Assembly: GCA_030750975.1 (NCBI GenBank)
Contig: JASMHC010000009.1
Span: 186,001 to 250,000, forward strand
DNA from: Paracoccaceae bacterium
Lineage (GTDB): Bacteria; Pseudomonadota; Alphaproteobacteria; Rhodobacterales; Rhodobacteraceae
Direction: 5' to 3'
DNA: 64,000 nt
The position numbers and the translations under genes are program-made. Positions 44,631 through 54,177 of the stretch are shown here, one piece after another. Each line of letters begins with the position of its first letter. Position 1 is the first letter of the stretch. The notes beneath the pieces are model-generated. The model made no database searches. It worked only from the letters and a program-made list of their open reading frames with translations, and was not told where the DNA came from.

Positions 44631-45007
44631 CCCGCGGCCCTCGTGTTAAGCCCTTGCATGATTGACATATTGATATCGACCAGAACCGACCCGTCTGCGT
44701 TTTCCATTAGAACTTTCGCACTATGTTTTCGGACGAATTCAGCAAGCGAAAATAGACCTGCGCGAAGCTCGTCCGGCAATAGATTGTCCTCTTCTGCGAC
44801 GCTTGATGCCAGAATGACCCATAGCTGGCGGTTGCGGTGGATCGCATCGGCAAGCAAGGACATGTCTTTGTTGTCAGCAGGGCTTAACGCAGCTTTCAGT
44901 TTGCGCGTAATCTGGCTGATCGCTTCGTATTCCGTGTTTCGGGGCGTCCGGATCGGTGCTGCGCTTTGCGCATAACATTGGGCCGCAAGCTTTTGTGCGT
45001 TCTGCAT
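44627..45007 (-). CDS. flaF: Flagellar biosynthesis regulator FlaF
   Basis: FlaF is needed for flagellin production or secretion and opposes FlbT in Caulobacter. The 126-residue helical protein has the family pattern AYAQSAAPIRTPRNTEYEAISQITRKL (here starting CYAQSAAP), ADAIHRNRQLWVILASSVAEEDNLLPDELRAGLFSLAEFV and LVDINMSIMQGL. It is the first of three overlapping genes after flagellin, 32 bases from the fliC terminator hairpin. Confidence 0.95.
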   Translation of the reverse strand: MQNAQKLAAQCYAQSAAPIRTPRNTEYEAISQITRKLKAALSPADNKDMSLLADAIHRNRQLWVILASSVAEEDNLLPDELRAGLFSLAEFVRKHSAKVLMENADGSVLVDINMSIMQGLNTRAAG

Positions 45008-45039
45008 GGATTTTCCAATTCAGGGAGCATTTGGGGTGC

Positions 45040-45061
45040 GGGCCGAGAAAAACCCCGGCCC
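45040..45061 (-). terminator. Terminator-like hairpin after flagellin
   Basis: GGGCCG and CGGCCC form a 6-bp stem 10 bases after the fliC stop. The T run lies in the loop rather than after the stem. It may stabilise the flagellin message as much as terminate it. Confidence 0.5.
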
Positions 45062-45070
45062 ACGATTAAT

Positions 45071-45898
45071 TTAGCGGAACAGAGACAGGATCGTCTGCGG
45101 AGCCTGGTTCGCGATCGAGAGCGACTGAACCCCAAGCTGCTGCTGCGACTGCAACGCCTGCAACCGAGCAGAGGCTTCTTCCATATCGGTATCAACCAGC
45201 GAACTGATGCCTTGTGTCATGGCGTCCTTCACCTTGCCAACAAAGACGTTTTGATCCTGAATGCGCTTGGCCGAAGCACCCAGCTGGGCGGCGCCGTCTA
45301 CAGCGGTCTGGATCAGGGTCTCCATGGCGGCAATAGACGTGTCGGCGTTGGCCGAGCTGGAAACATCGATGGTGGTCAGGTCAAGGTTCGCCTCAAAATC
45401 TACGGATGCGACCGTGATGTTCGCGGCAGTTACCGTACCGCCGGAATCCCTGTCCAGCGAGGACAAGACCGTGATGCCGGCGTTGCCTGCCGTGTCCAAC
45501 AGGTTCGTGCCGTTAAACTGCGATGCTGCGATGATCGACGTGATCTGGCTTTTCAACTCATCCACATCGGCGGTGATCTTGGCGTTATCGACGTTTTCAC
45601 CGGTTGCCGCGACGACCTTTTCCTTCATTTCATTCAAGATATTCGTAATCTGCTCGGCCCCGGCCGAGGCAACCGCGACCGTGGATTCACCCAAAGACAG
45701 TGAATCCGACACGGCCTTAAATCCGGCCACATCGGATTCCATCACTTTTGAAATCGCCCAGATGGCCGAATTGTCTTTGGCCGTTCCGATGCTTTTGCCG
45801 GTTGAAATTTCACTTTGAGTTTTCGCAAGGTTTGAGTTGATCGACTTCAATGTCTGCAATGCAACCATTGCGCTGTTATTTGTCAGAATGCTGGACAT
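45071..45898 (-). CDS. fliC: Flagellin
   Basis: The filament protein has 275 residues, short as in most Rhodobacterales. The N-terminal D0/D1 helices read MSSILTNNSAMVALQTLKSINSNLAKTQSEISTGKSI, DNSAIWAISKVMESDV and SAGAEQITNILNEMKEKVVAAT. The C-terminal half is VDTDMEEASARLQALQSQQQLGVQSLSIANQAPQTILSLFR. The variable centre is small. ATG at 45898 has AAAGGAA upstream. It has a leader of nearly 200 bases and is followed by flaF-flbT, which regulate it. Confidence 0.97.
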   Translation of the reverse strand: MSSILTNNSAMVALQTLKSINSNLAKTQSEISTGKSIGTAKDNSAIWAISKVMESDVAGFKAVSDSLSLGESTVAVASAGAEQITNILNEMKEKVVAATGENVDNAKITADVDELKSQITSIIAASQFNGTNLLDTAGNAGITVLSSLDRDSGGTVTAANITVASVDFEANLDLTTIDVSSSANADTSIAAMETLIQTAVDGAAQLGASAKRIQDQNVFVGKVKDAMTQGISSLVDTDMEEASARLQALQSQQQLGVQSLSIANQAPQTILSLFR

Positions 45899-46093
45899 GA
45901 TTTTTCCTTTCAGCATGCGGCGCTTCCGGCCGTGTTTACCCGCCCCCAACAGGCGGCCTTAGTGTCGTTCTGACAAATGCAGTGGGCTGATCCGCTGCGC
46001 CATTCAGCATTGAATGCCCGGGAAGTTTGACATTGAGGGTCCTAACAATGTGCTAATTGCTGTCGGCGCATTGATAAGAAATTTGTTCAAATC
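45899..46093 (-). promoter_or_regulatory. Flagellin leader/promoter region
   Basis: This 195-base gap is the expected location of the flagellin promoter and the FlbT-responsive 5' UTR. On the minus strand TTAG-N7-TTAG (46056-46042) resembles the CtrA box TTAA-N7-TTAA. Short complementary runs occur, but I could not assign a single stable fold or a sigma-54 promoter. Confidence 0.5.
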
Positions 46094-46435
46094 TTAGCTA
46101 TTCCGGTTCAGGCGGTTGTGGTTTCCGACCGGCGTCAGGATGCGTCCTTTCGATGGGGAATAGCGGGCAAAATTTTCAGACAAGGTACGGATTTCGCGAA
46201 CGCTTCGGATCGCGGATCGAATGCCCCGTTCGGACGCTTCAAGCAACTTTTTGTTGCGCTCAAGCTTGTGTTGAATACCAATGACCTGCGTTTCGTCAGG
46301 CCGCCCGTCAGCCCAGGATTTCAAAAGCTCAGACCGTCGTTCCTCGCAGGCTTCGATCTGTTCAAATTTGCCGTTCAAAAGCATCCGCCGTTCCTGATCA
46401 AGGAACCGGCGCAATTTGTCGAAAGCCTTAGTCAT
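46094..46435 (-). CDS. FlgN-like flagellar protein (putative export chaperone)
   Basis: The 113-residue protein is small, charged and almost entirely helical: FDKLRRFLDQERRMLLNGKFEQIEACEERRSELLKSWADGR, then HKLERNKKLLEASERGIRSAIRSVREIRTLSENFARYSPSKG. The size, coiled-coil pattern and C-terminal YSPSKGRI-type segment fit FlgN-like chaperones that escort FlgK and FlgL. The call is by pattern and context only. Its start lies within the end of the rod-binding protein gene (8-base overlap). Confidence 0.65.
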   Translation of the reverse strand: MTKAFDKLRRFLDQERRMLLNGKFEQIEACEERRSELLKSWADGRPDETQVIGIQHKLERNKKLLEASERGIRSAIRSVREIRTLSENFARYSPSKGRILTPVGNHNRLNRNS

Positions 46436-46694
46436 TTTCCGCCCTCATCAATGTGGCAAAGATCGGTTCAGCCAAGCCAAATCCGCCGTTTTGAACGATT
46501 GCCTTGGCCTGTTCGTCGCGCATGAACGACGCGAATTGTTGCTCGCCCACGCCGCCGGAAAACGAATCTTTTAATTCACCCAGTCCCGCAGATTTCAACA
46601 TTTGCGATACAAAAGCAGTTTCCAGTTTCTGTGCAGATTGCATAAGTTCTTGCGTTCGGTTCTGGGCAGCAATCCCGATTGTTGTTGAATTCAT
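46428..46694 (-). CDS. Rod-binding protein (FlgJ N-terminal-like)
   Basis: The 88-residue protein corresponds to the rod-binding domain of FlgJ without its muramidase domain. LMQSAQKLETAFVSQMLKSAGLGELKDSFSGGVGEQQFASFMRDEQAKAIVQNGGFGLAEPIFATLM matches the family closely. In alphaproteobacteria this single-domain form is normal, with the cell-wall hydrolase encoded separately. The gene overlaps the FlgN-like gene and is divergent from fliK. Confidence 0.9.
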   Translation of the reverse strand: MNSTTIGIAAQNRTQELMQSAQKLETAFVSQMLKSAGLGELKDSFSGGVGEQQFASFMRDEQAKAIVQNGGFGLAEPIFATLMRAEND

Positions 46695-46773
46695 GTCTAA
46701 ACCTTTCGTGATTTCTTCCTTTCAATCAGGCTTTGGTAAATGTCCGGTAACTTTGTTCTGGGAATCTTTGGCC

Positions 46774-47949
46774 ATGATGATCGTGCCTGAAATGATTCTG
46801 CCCGCCTTTGACCGGCGCCAAAACCTGGACCAGCCTCAGGAAGACGGGGCGGTTTCTGCATTTGCGCCGGTGTTTTTCGAATTGGGCGTTGGCGAAGAAA
46901 GTGATCCGGGTTTGCTGGTGGATCAGACGCCCAATGATGACATCGGCGAGATTGACGTTGAAAACCCCGATCCGACTCAGCTGTTTGAGAAAGACCAAAA
47001 GATCGTCACGGACCCTCGCGCTGACAGTTTTTTGGCAGAAGCCATTACCCCAATCCCACCAGCAAACGGGCAGGGGATACCAATCGCGCAGCCATTACCG
47101 TTGGATTTGTCAAACAGTCGTGCACCAGTTGCGCCCGAACCTGCTTCACCGCCCGTTGAACAGGTACATGCCGCAGCATTTGGGGCTGACCAGCAAATGC
47201 CTGTTCCGGCGCAACTCTTCGCAGCCATTGGAAAAGGGCAAGACATTTCCCAGCCACCGGATCTGATGGAAATTTCTTCGAAACCCGTTTCGCTATCCAG
47301 TGTTTCGGATGATCTTCGCGCAAGTGTTTTGCCCTTTGCCGGAAATCCCGAAAAATCCCGTGAAGGTTCACCTTCCAAGCTTGCAGAAAACCGCCCGATT
47401 TTTGGTGATCCAAAACCTGTGGCGCTTTTGAATCCGGCCTTGGTTTCGGCAGTGGCTGAACCACTTGGCGATCCTCAGATTGTGGTGCCGGTCGAAACAA
47501 AACCCGCGCCGTCCCCCCTTCGGTTTGAGTTGACGGTGCCAACGCCACCCTCGCAACCGGCCATGGGAAGGGAAATTGCCGCGCAGATTGTCGATCAGGT
47601 AAAGCCGCTGAAAACCGGAGGGATGGAATTGCACCTGTCCCCGAAAGAGCTTGGATCGGTGAACATCCGGTTTGTTCCGAACGAAGCAGGGGTCTTTGTG
47701 AATATCACGGCAGAACGCCCCGAAACCGGCGAGCTTTTGCGCAGAAATGTTGATGCGCTTCTGCAAGAGTTTCGTCACGCCGGTTACGGCGGGGAAACGG
47801 TGCTGTCGTTTTCGGCAAGGGACAACCGTCAGGACGACATGCCAAAGCCCTATGTCATGCAAAACCCGCCGGATACAGGTGTTGACGGCGAAGAGCTGGT
47901 GCTGCCCGCCGTGACGGTTGTTTCGAGCAGACTGAATTTGCTTCTTTGA
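46774..47949 (+). CDS. fliK: Flagellar hook-length control protein FliK
   Basis: FliK is a secreted ruler that measures hook length and switches export specificity. The 391 residues have a long, low-complexity, Pro/Ala-rich N-terminal part. The conserved C-terminal domain (about 255-350) reads EIAAQIVDQVKPLKTGGMELHLSPKELGSVNIRFVPNEAGVFVNITAERPETGELLRRNVDALLQEFRHAGYGGETVLSF. ATG at 46774 is the best start, because the longer open frame lies opposite the rod-binding gene. A weak GGGA precedes it. flgD follows after 9 bases. Confidence 0.9.
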   Translation: MMIVPEMILPAFDRRQNLDQPQEDGAVSAFAPVFFELGVGEESDPGLLVDQTPNDDIGEIDVENPDPTQLFEKDQKIVTDPRADSFLAEAITPIPPANGQGIPIAQPLPLDLSNSRAPVAPEPASPPVEQVHAAAFGADQQMPVPAQLFAAIGKGQDISQPPDLMEISSKPVSLSSVSDDLRASVLPFAGNPEKSREGSPSKLAENRPIFGDPKPVALLNPALVSAVAEPLGDPQIVVPVETKPAPSPLRFELTVPTPPSQPAMGREIAAQIVDQVKPLKTGGMELHLSPKELGSVNIRFVPNEAGVFVNITAERPETGELLRRNVDALLQEFRHAGYGGETVLSFSARDNRQDDMPKPYVMQNPPDTGVDGEELVLPAVTVVSSRLNLLL

Positions 47950-47958
47950 GGTGACATA

Positions 47959-48591
47959 ATGGAAATTTCTACCACAACGCCCCATTCCACCGCATCGTCA
48001 GAGCCGAAAAATACTTCGCAGATCGGCGGAGATTTCACGACTTTTCTGGAAATGCTGACGGTTCAGCTGAAAAACCAGGACCCTATGGCTCCCATGGAAA
48101 GCTCGGATTTCGCAGTGCAATTGGCGACGTTTTCGTCTGTGGAACAACAGGTGCAGACAAATGACCTGCTAAAGGAAATTCTGCAAGACCGCGGTACGGG
48201 GTTAACCTCGTTCGCTGAACTGATTGGTAAACCTGTGCGGGTGGAAGGAAAGGCGGCCTTCGGGGCCGAACCGGTTGAGGCGGCGCTGCCCGGGAATGCG
48301 TTGGCCGATACGGCGACCCTTATCGTCAAAGATGAAAAAGGAACCATCGTCGCATCACTGGCCGTTGGGACAGACCGCACTACCCAATTGATCAGTCCGG
48401 AACTTGTCCCCCAGGGGAACTTTTCCGTTATGGTGCGCTACGCCCAAAACGGGGATGAGCTGGAAACAGTGCCCGTGTCATTCACGGAAACTGTTTCAGA
48501 GATCGCACTGACATCCGGCGAGGCCAAGATTGTCTTGTCCAACGGGCTGCGCCTGGCACCTGATGAAATCAGCGCGGTCCTGTCGTCATGA
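47959..48591 (+). CDS. flgD: Flagellar hook capping protein FlgD
   Basis: FlgD caps the growing hook. The 210 residues include the N-terminal signature FTTFLEMLTVQLKNQDPMAPMESSDFAVQLATFSSVEQQVQTNDLLKEIL. A C-terminal FlgD Ig/Tudor-like part follows: VEGKAAFGAEPVEAALPGNALADTATLIVKDEKGTIVASLAVG. GAGGTGA precedes the ATG. Its stop overlaps the convergent ubiB stop by 6 bases. Confidence 0.96.
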   Translation: MEISTTTPHSTASSEPKNTSQIGGDFTTFLEMLTVQLKNQDPMAPMESSDFAVQLATFSSVEQQVQTNDLLKEILQDRGTGLTSFAELIGKPVRVEGKAAFGAEPVEAALPGNALADTATLIVKDEKGTIVASLAVGTDRTTQLISPELVPQGNFSVMVRYAQNGDELETVPVSFTETVSEIALTSGEAKIVLSNGLRLAPDEISAVLSS

Positions 48592-50112
48592 CAGTAAAAA
48601 TACCGCCGCGACAAATCCAATTGTAGCCCCACAAATGCCGATAAAAAACCCGCTTGAATACCAGTTTCGTGGCGCTGGTTCGGCAGGCGTGTTCTGGTTG
48701 ACCAGAGCCTCTTCCAACAGCCCCGGCAGCTTGGGGCCAAAGCGTCCGATAATCCTTAGCGCATGTCGCAAATCATTCAACATCGCGACAGGGCCGATAC
48801 TGGTTTTGATATAGTCTCCCACCACCGGTTTGGCAACTTCCCAGATATTGATATGCGGGTCCAGCGAGCGGGCAACGCCTTCGACCACCACCATGGTGCG
48901 CTGCAACAAAAGCAGCTCAGTACGGGTCTCCATGCCGAAACGCTCGGTCACTTCAAGAAGATGGCTAAGCAGTCGCGCCATGGAAATCCGTGTCGCATCC
49001 ATGCCGAAAATCGGCTCGCCCACGGAACGCAAGGCGCGGGCAAATTCCTCGACATCCTGATTGGCGGGCACATAGCCCGCCTCAAAATGAACCTCGGCCA
49101 CGCGGCGATAGTCGCGCTGGATGAATCCATAGAGGATCTCGGCGTAAACGCGGCGCGTATATTCGTCGATATAGCCCATGATGCCAAAGTCATAGGCGAT
49201 CACATCCCCGTTTTTGGCCACTTTCATGTTGCCCTGATGCATGTCCGCGTGAAACAGGCCATCGCGCAGGGCGTGGCGCAGGAACAGCTGAAGGATCCTT
49301 TCCCCCAGTTCGGGCAGGTTATGGCCCGCAGCCAACAGGGCTTCGTTGTCGCCAAGCGGGATGCCCTCGGCCCATTCCATGGTCATCACCCGGCGCCCCG
49401 ACAACCCCCATTTCACAGCGGGCAAAGCAAATCCGGCGTCCGCTTGCGTCGTTCCTTCAAATTCGGACGCGGCCGAAGTTTCCATCCGCAAATCAAGCTC
49501 GCCCTTCACCCCGCGATCGAAATGGGCAACCACATCCGTGGGGCGCAAGCGGCGTGACGAGGGCAGGAAGAACTCGATGAATTTGGCGACGAAATAAAAG
49601 GCGTCAATATCCGTCTGAAAGGCTTTTTCAACATTCGGGCGAAGAACCTTCACGGCAACGGCTTCGCCTGTGTCGTGCAGCACGGCCTTGTGCACCTGCG
49701 CGATCGAGGCGGCCGCGACGGATTCGCTGAATTCAGAAAACAGCTCGTCAACCGGCACACCCAATTCGGTTTCAACGCTTGCCATAGCGATTTCGCGGGA
49801 AAACGGCGGCAGCTTGTCTTGCAAAAGGCGCAGTTGTCTTGCGAGATCACTTCCCACAACGTCTGGTCGGGTCGAGAATATCTGGCCGAATTTGATATAG
49901 GCAGGCCCAAGTGCGGTCAGCGCACGGGTTACTGGCGGAAGGGTCTGATCGCCCCGATACCCCAGCCAACGGAAGGGCCAGCCAAGCACACGGGCTGAAA
50001 TCCGCAAGGCCCGCGGCGCTTCCATCGCGTCAAGAACGACGCGCATGGCGCCTGTACGCTCGAACGTGGCACCGGTGCGGATCAGACGAAAGATATTATG
50101 AGGGCCGCGCAT
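48586..50112 (-). CDS. ubiB: Ubiquinone biosynthesis kinase-like protein UbiB
   Basis: UbiB is an ABC1-type atypical kinase/ATPase needed for ubiquinone synthesis at the inner membrane. The 508 residues contain the KxGQ motif in PAYIKFGQIFSTRPDVVG, AAASIAQVHKA (Ala-rich loop), VAVKVLRP (Lys), the catalytic LFHADMHQGNM and YDFGIMG (DFG). Two C-terminal membrane segments end near SGFFIGICGATIGFVAAVFLLS. ATG at 50112 starts 1 base after the ubiE stop. The longer frame begins inside ubiE. Together with ubiE and mutM this is a conserved Rhodobacterales block. Confidence 0.97.
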   Translation of the reverse strand: MRGPHNIFRLIRTGATFERTGAMRVVLDAMEAPRALRISARVLGWPFRWLGYRGDQTLPPVTRALTALGPAYIKFGQIFSTRPDVVGSDLARQLRLLQDKLPPFSREIAMASVETELGVPVDELFSEFSESVAAASIAQVHKAVLHDTGEAVAVKVLRPNVEKAFQTDIDAFYFVAKFIEFFLPSSRRLRPTDVVAHFDRGVKGELDLRMETSAASEFEGTTQADAGFALPAVKWGLSGRRVMTMEWAEGIPLGDNEALLAAGHNLPELGERILQLFLRHALRDGLFHADMHQGNMKVAKNGDVIAYDFGIMGYIDEYTRRVYAEILYGFIQRDYRRVAEVHFEAGYVPANQDVEEFARALRSVGEPIFGMDATRISMARLLSHLLEVTERFGMETRTELLLLQRTMVVVEGVARSLDPHINIWEVAKPVVGDYIKTSIGPVAMLNDLRHALRIIGRFGPKLPGLLEEALVNQNTPAEPAPRNWYSSGFFIGICGATIGFVAAVFLLS

Positions 50113-50113
50113 G

Positions 50114-50866
50114 TCAGATTTTCCAGCCGGAATGCAGGGCGGCAATGCCCAGACTTAGGTTGCGGTAACGGGCGTTTTCAAATCCGGCCTGTTTGACCAT
50201 CGACAGGAAGGTTTCCTGATCGGGAAACTTGCGGATCGATTCCACAAGATATTGATAGCTGGCGCGATCATCGGCGATCAGCTGCCCCATTGCAGGGATG
50301 AGGTTGAACGAATAGCGATCGTAAAGCCACTGCATGCCCTCATTCGGGATCTGCGAAAATTCCAGAACCATCAGGCGGCCACCCGGTCGCAGGACGCGGA
50401 ACGCCTCGTTCAGCGCCTGTTGCGGGCGAGTGACGTTTCGGATGCCAAAGGAAATCGTATAGACGTCGAAACTGTTGTCTTCGAAGGGCAGCGCCATGGC
50501 GTCTCCGACCAGCCAGTCCAGGCTGTGGGCCATATCCTCGGCCTCGGCGCGTTTGCGGCCCTCAATCAACATGGATTCGGTCAGGTCCAGAACCGTCGCA
50601 TGGGCCTTGCCAGCGCGTTTGAGAAAACGGAAGGAAATGTCTCCGGTTCCGCCCGCAACATCCAAAAGCCGCTGGTCAGGACGGGGCGCCAGCCAATCCA
50701 TCATCGCGTCTTTCCAAACGCGGTGAATACCGGCGGACATAACATCGTTCATGACATCGTATTTCGATGCGACGTTGGTGAAGACACCTTGTACTTTCCC
50801 CGCCTTTTCCGCTTCGGGAACAGTCGTGAAACCGAAATGCGTGGTATTTTGCCCGGAATTGCTCAT
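50114..50866 (-). CDS. ubiE: Ubiquinone/menaquinone C-methyltransferase UbiE
   Basis: UbiE methylates C2 of the benzoquinol ring with S-adenosylmethionine. The 250 residues show [32 protein letters not shown] and the SAM motif [16 protein letters not shown]. Motif II is [33 protein letters not shown], followed by MVLEFSQI and [27 protein letters not shown] use ATG at 50866 ([13 protein letters not shown]); an ATG ten codons upstream (50896) is also possible. It is divergent from mutM and coupled to ubiB. Confidence 0.97.
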   Translation of the reverse strand: MSNSGQNTTHFGFTTVPEAEKAGKVQGVFTNVASKYDVMNDVMSAGIHRVWKDAMMDWLAPRPDQRLLDVAGGTGDISFRFLKRAGKAHATVLDLTESMLIEGRKRAEAEDMAHSLDWLVGDAMALPFEDNSFDVYTISFGIRNVTRPQQALNEAFRVLRPGGRLMVLEFSQIPNEGMQWLYDRYSFNLIPAMGQLIADDRASYQYLVESIRKFPDQETFLSMVKQAGFENARYRNLSLGIAALHSGWKI

Positions 50867-50950
50867 AAGGTCTTGCCGTCCTGGTTTGTCACTCATCTTA
50901 TAAAGCGCCTAGGCTGCGATACAATGCGGCGCGGAAACAGGGAAGAGCCA

Positions 50951-51802
50951 ATGCCCGAATTGCCCGAGGTCGAGACAGTCCGCCGCGGAATTGCGCCGGC
51001 GATGGAGGGTCAGAGGATCGGGTCGGTTCAGCTTAACCGTCCTGATTTGCGCTGGCCCTTGCCCGAACGGATGAAAGAGCGGCTTGAGGGCTGTACCGTT
51101 GAAAGGCTGCACCGGCGGTCGAAATATATCTTGTGTGACCTCAGCAGTGGCGAAACTTTGCTGATTCATCTGGGCATGTCAGGCCGTGTGCTGGTGTCCG
51201 GTGATCCGCAGGGGCGGTTTGTAAACGATCATCCGGCAAAGGAAAAACACGACCACGTGGTCATCGATATGACGACAGGCGCCCGGATCACCTATAACGA
51301 CCCCAGACGCTTTGGCGCGATGGACCTGTTCGCGACGGACAGCATGGATCAGAACCGCCATCTGCGCATGCTGGGGCCTGAGCCTTTGGGAAATGCGTTT
51401 CACGCGGACTATTTGTTTGACACAATCCGCGAACGCAATGCACCGATAAAAAACGTCTTGCTGGATCAAAAGGTCGTGGCAGGGCTGGGCAATATCTATG
51501 TGTGCGAGGCGCTGTTCCGCGCAGGTATTGATCCGCGCCGAAAGGCCAGCCAAATCTCGCGAAAACGTGTCGATCAATTGACGGGCTGCATCCGCGATGT
51601 GCTTGTGGAAGCCATTGATGCCGGTGGGTCATCATTGAAGGATTTCAAACAGGCAGACGGGGAATTGGGGTATTTCCAGCACAGTTTCGATGTCTACGGG
51701 CGCGAAGCCAAAGCCTGTAAAAACGACGGTTGTGAAGCCCCGATTCGCCGGATTTCCCAGTCTGGACGCTCAAGCTTCTTCTGTGCGCAATGCCAAAGAT
51801 AG
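50951..51802 (+). CDS. mutM: Formamidopyrimidine-DNA glycosylase
   Basis: MutM excises 8-oxoguanine and ring-opened purines. The 283 residues start [16 protein letters not shown], where Pro2 is the catalytic nucleophile after Met removal and Glu3 follows. The H2TH segment is [26 protein letters not shown]. The C-terminal zinc finger is [27 protein letters not shown]. The long open frame upstream is antisense to ubiE and not coding. The ATG has GGAAGAG ahead of it. Confidence 0.98.
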   Translation: MPELPEVETVRRGIAPAMEGQRIGSVQLNRPDLRWPLPERMKERLEGCTVERLHRRSKYILCDLSSGETLLIHLGMSGRVLVSGDPQGRFVNDHPAKEKHDHVVIDMTTGARITYNDPRRFGAMDLFATDSMDQNRHLRMLGPEPLGNAFHADYLFDTIRERNAPIKNVLLDQKVVAGLGNIYVCEALFRAGIDPRRKASQISRKRVDQLTGCIRDVLVEAIDAGGSSLKDFKQADGELGYFQHSFDVYGREAKACKNDGCEAPIRRISQSGRSSFFCAQCQR

Positions 51803-51866
51803 CTTGATCAACCGTGCTGGAATGGTAATGACTCGGCTTTGACTGAAACAGAATAAGGCTGTTGTG

Positions 51867-52643
51867 ATGGCTTTTGAGACGATCATCGTCGAGATCAACG
51901 ATCATGTATCTCTGATCAAACTGAACCGTCCTGATGCATTGAATGCGCTGAACACCCAGCTTCTGGCCGAGCTTTGCACGGCGCTTGAGGAAGCTGATGC
52001 CAACGAAAAGGTCCGCTGCGTCGTTCTGACCGGTAGCGAGAAAGCCTTTGCCGCCGGTGCCGATATCAAGGAAATGTCCGGCATGTCCTTTGTCGATGTG
52101 AACAGGGTGAACCTGTTTGCCGAAGCAAACGACCGTATCCGCAATATCCGCAAACCGATCATTGCGGCGGTGTCCGGCTATGCGCTGGGCGGTGGCTGCG
52201 AATTGGCGATGGCTTGCGATTTCATAATTGCGGCGGACACGGCCAAGTTCGGACAGCCCGAGATCAATCTGGGCGTAATCGCCGGTATGGGCGGCTCTCA
52301 GCGTCTGACACGCTATGTCGGTAAGTCTAAATCGATGGATATGAACCTGACCGGTCGCTTCATGGACGCAGAAGAGGCCGAGCGCGCCGGATTGGTTAGC
52401 CGCATCGTCCCCGCCAAAAAGATGCTGGACGAAGCAATGGGGGCTGCGCAGAAGATTGCCGAAAAGTCGATCATCAGCGTGATGGCGGCGAAGGAAGCGG
52501 TGGAACGCAGCTATGAGACAACGCTGACCGAGGGGCTTTTGTACGAACGCCGCCTGTTCCATTCGATGTTCGCGACCGAAGACCAGAAAGAGGGCATGGC
52601 CGCCTTCCTTGAAAAACGCGAAGCGCAGTTCCGCGACAAGTAA
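51867..52643 (+). CDS. Enoyl-CoA hydratase
   Basis: The 258-residue crotonase-fold enzyme hydrates trans-2-enoyl-CoA in beta-oxidation. The oxyanion-hole segments are [11 protein letters not shown] and [22 protein letters not shown]. The two catalytic glutamates lie at the usual positions, in GGGCELA and [19 protein letters not shown]. The C-terminal hexamer helix region ends [21 protein letters not shown] at 51867 follows AAGG by 8 bases; a GTG one codon earlier is possible. It sits between mutM and the chromosome-replication genes, as in relatives. Confidence 0.96.
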   Translation: MAFETIIVEINDHVSLIKLNRPDALNALNTQLLAELCTALEEADANEKVRCVVLTGSEKAFAAGADIKEMSGMSFVDVNRVNLFAEANDRIRNIRKPIIAAVSGYALGGGCELAMACDFIIAADTAKFGQPEINLGVIAGMGGSQRLTRYVGKSKSMDMNLTGRFMDAEEAERAGLVSRIVPAKKMLDEAMGAAQKIAEKSIISVMAAKEAVERSYETTLTEGLLYERRLFHSMFATEDQKEGMAAFLEKREAQFRDK

Positions 52644-52653
52644 CAGAAGGCCG

Positions 52654-52680
52654 GCCGTCACCCGTTGCAGGTGATGGCCC
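52654..52680. terminator. Hairpin between the convergent hydratase and MFS genes
   Basis: GGCCGTCACC and GGTGATGGCC pair over 10 bp with one G-U, with a 7-base loop, 11 bases after the hydratase stop. It has no U-tract on either side, so it may be a factor-assisted or bidirectional terminator. Confidence 0.55.
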
Positions 52681-52698
52681 GCCGGTGGCTTCGGCAAT

Positions 52699-53904
52699 TC
52701 AGACCGTTGCGTGCCCTTTCAGGCGCATCACCAGCGGCACCATTGCGCCGACCAGTATCGCGCTGAACAGGAAAGGAGCGCCGGGGAAATATGGTCCCTG
52801 ATCATCGACCGCTCTGTGGAAAATCCCTGTCATCACCAGCGGCGACATGATCGCCGCAACAGACGAGAGCGAGGCGATGACGCCTTGCACCAGCCCCTGA
52901 CGATCCTCATCCGCCTGATTTGCCGCCATAGCGGTGATAAGCGGTGGCACGAAATCTGACAGCGCGGCCAGCAATACAAAGGCGACCAGTCCTGCGACGG
53001 TCACGGTGAAGCCAAAGCCGATCATACCGGCCAATGCGGCCGTCATTCCGATCATCAGGGTGCGGTAATCTCCGAACCATTTGATGAAATGGGGCATAAG
53101 CCCGCCCTGTACCAACGCCAGCAATACCCCATATCCGGCCAGAGACAGGCCAATATACAGCGTCGGCCAGTCAAAGACCTCGCGTATCCAGAAGGCCCAT
53201 AGGGTCGGGTAGACCATTCCGGCGAATTCAAACACGAAAATGCAAATCAGTGGCAAAGCCAGTCCCGTGAGGCGGAAGGCGTCGATGATGGATTTGAACG
53301 GATTCAAATCACGCCGACCGAAGGGGCGGCGTTTCTCTTTGACAAGGCTTTCGGGCAAGACAAAAAACCCAAAGACCGCATTGGCGGCAGAAAGACCGGC
53401 TGCGATCCAGAACGGGGCTGCGATACTGATTTCGGCCGCCACACCGCCGATTGCCGGTCCAAGCACAAAACCAATACCAAATGCGGCTCCGATCAGGCCG
53501 AAATTCGCAGCCTTTTCCTGAGGCGCGGATATGTCGGAAACATAGGCCGTGGCCGTGATATAGGTCGCCCCGGCAAGGCCAGCAAGCGTGCGCCCCAGAA
53601 GCAACAGCCAGAAACTGGTGGCAAGGGCCATGATCACATAATCCAGCGCCAGCATGGCCAGAGCTGCAATCAGGATCGGCCGGCGGCCGATGGCGTCTGA
53701 TATACTGCCAACGATCGGACCACACAGAAACAATGCGCCCGCATAGGCGGCCATCAGCAGACCCCCCCACAAGGCCCCTTGTCCTGTATCGCTGGCACCG
53801 ACCCGCGCCATCAGGTCGGGCATGATGGGGAATACGATGCCAATGCCGATGGCATCGATCACCAGTGTCACAAGGATGAAAACAATCGCACGGTTTTTGA
53901 ACAT
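52699..53904 (-). CDS. MFS transporter, TetA-like
   Basis: The 401-residue inner-membrane protein has about 12 transmembrane segments and the DHA1/TetA pattern. TM1 reads VFILVTLVIDAIGIGIVFPIMPDLM. Loop 2-3 reads GSISDAIGRRPILIAALAML, the MFS motif A. A second-half equivalent lies around HFIKWFGDYRTLMIG, and LPESLVKEKRRPFGRRDLNPF forms the central loop. Such proteins export tetracycline or other drugs by proton antiport, but the substrate here is not known and no tetR is adjacent. It lies between the hydratase gene and rpsT. Confidence 0.93.
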   Translation of the reverse strand: MFKNRAIVFILVTLVIDAIGIGIVFPIMPDLMARVGASDTGQGALWGGLLMAAYAGALFLCGPIVGSISDAIGRRPILIAALAMLALDYVIMALATSFWLLLLGRTLAGLAGATYITATAYVSDISAPQEKAANFGLIGAAFGIGFVLGPAIGGVAAEISIAAPFWIAAGLSAANAVFGFFVLPESLVKEKRRPFGRRDLNPFKSIIDAFRLTGLALPLICIFVFEFAGMVYPTLWAFWIREVFDWPTLYIGLSLAGYGVLLALVQGGLMPHFIKWFGDYRTLMIGMTAALAGMIGFGFTVTVAGLVAFVLLAALSDFVPPLITAMAANQADEDRQGLVQGVIASLSSVAAIMSPLVMTGIFHRAVDDQGPYFPGAPFLFSAILVGAMVPLVMRLKGHATV

Positions 53905-54177
53905 GCCAATCTATCGAACGGGCGTGCGCAGAAATCAAACAGTATCGTGAATTTGGCAGGGTCGGGTATTCATATCTGGCATGAATTGATCGGTGGCACG
54001 GGGGAAGGTTTTTCCCGTCCCCAATTCGCTTGCCTTTCCTGCATAAACCCACTAATAGCCCGCGTCATACATGCGCGTGCAGCCCGCTCAGGCTAGAATC
54101 ATCCGGGTTTTGGACCGGTCGGGTTTGGCATCGTGCTAATAGAACATATCGAACCCTAGACAAAGGTCCAAAGACAC

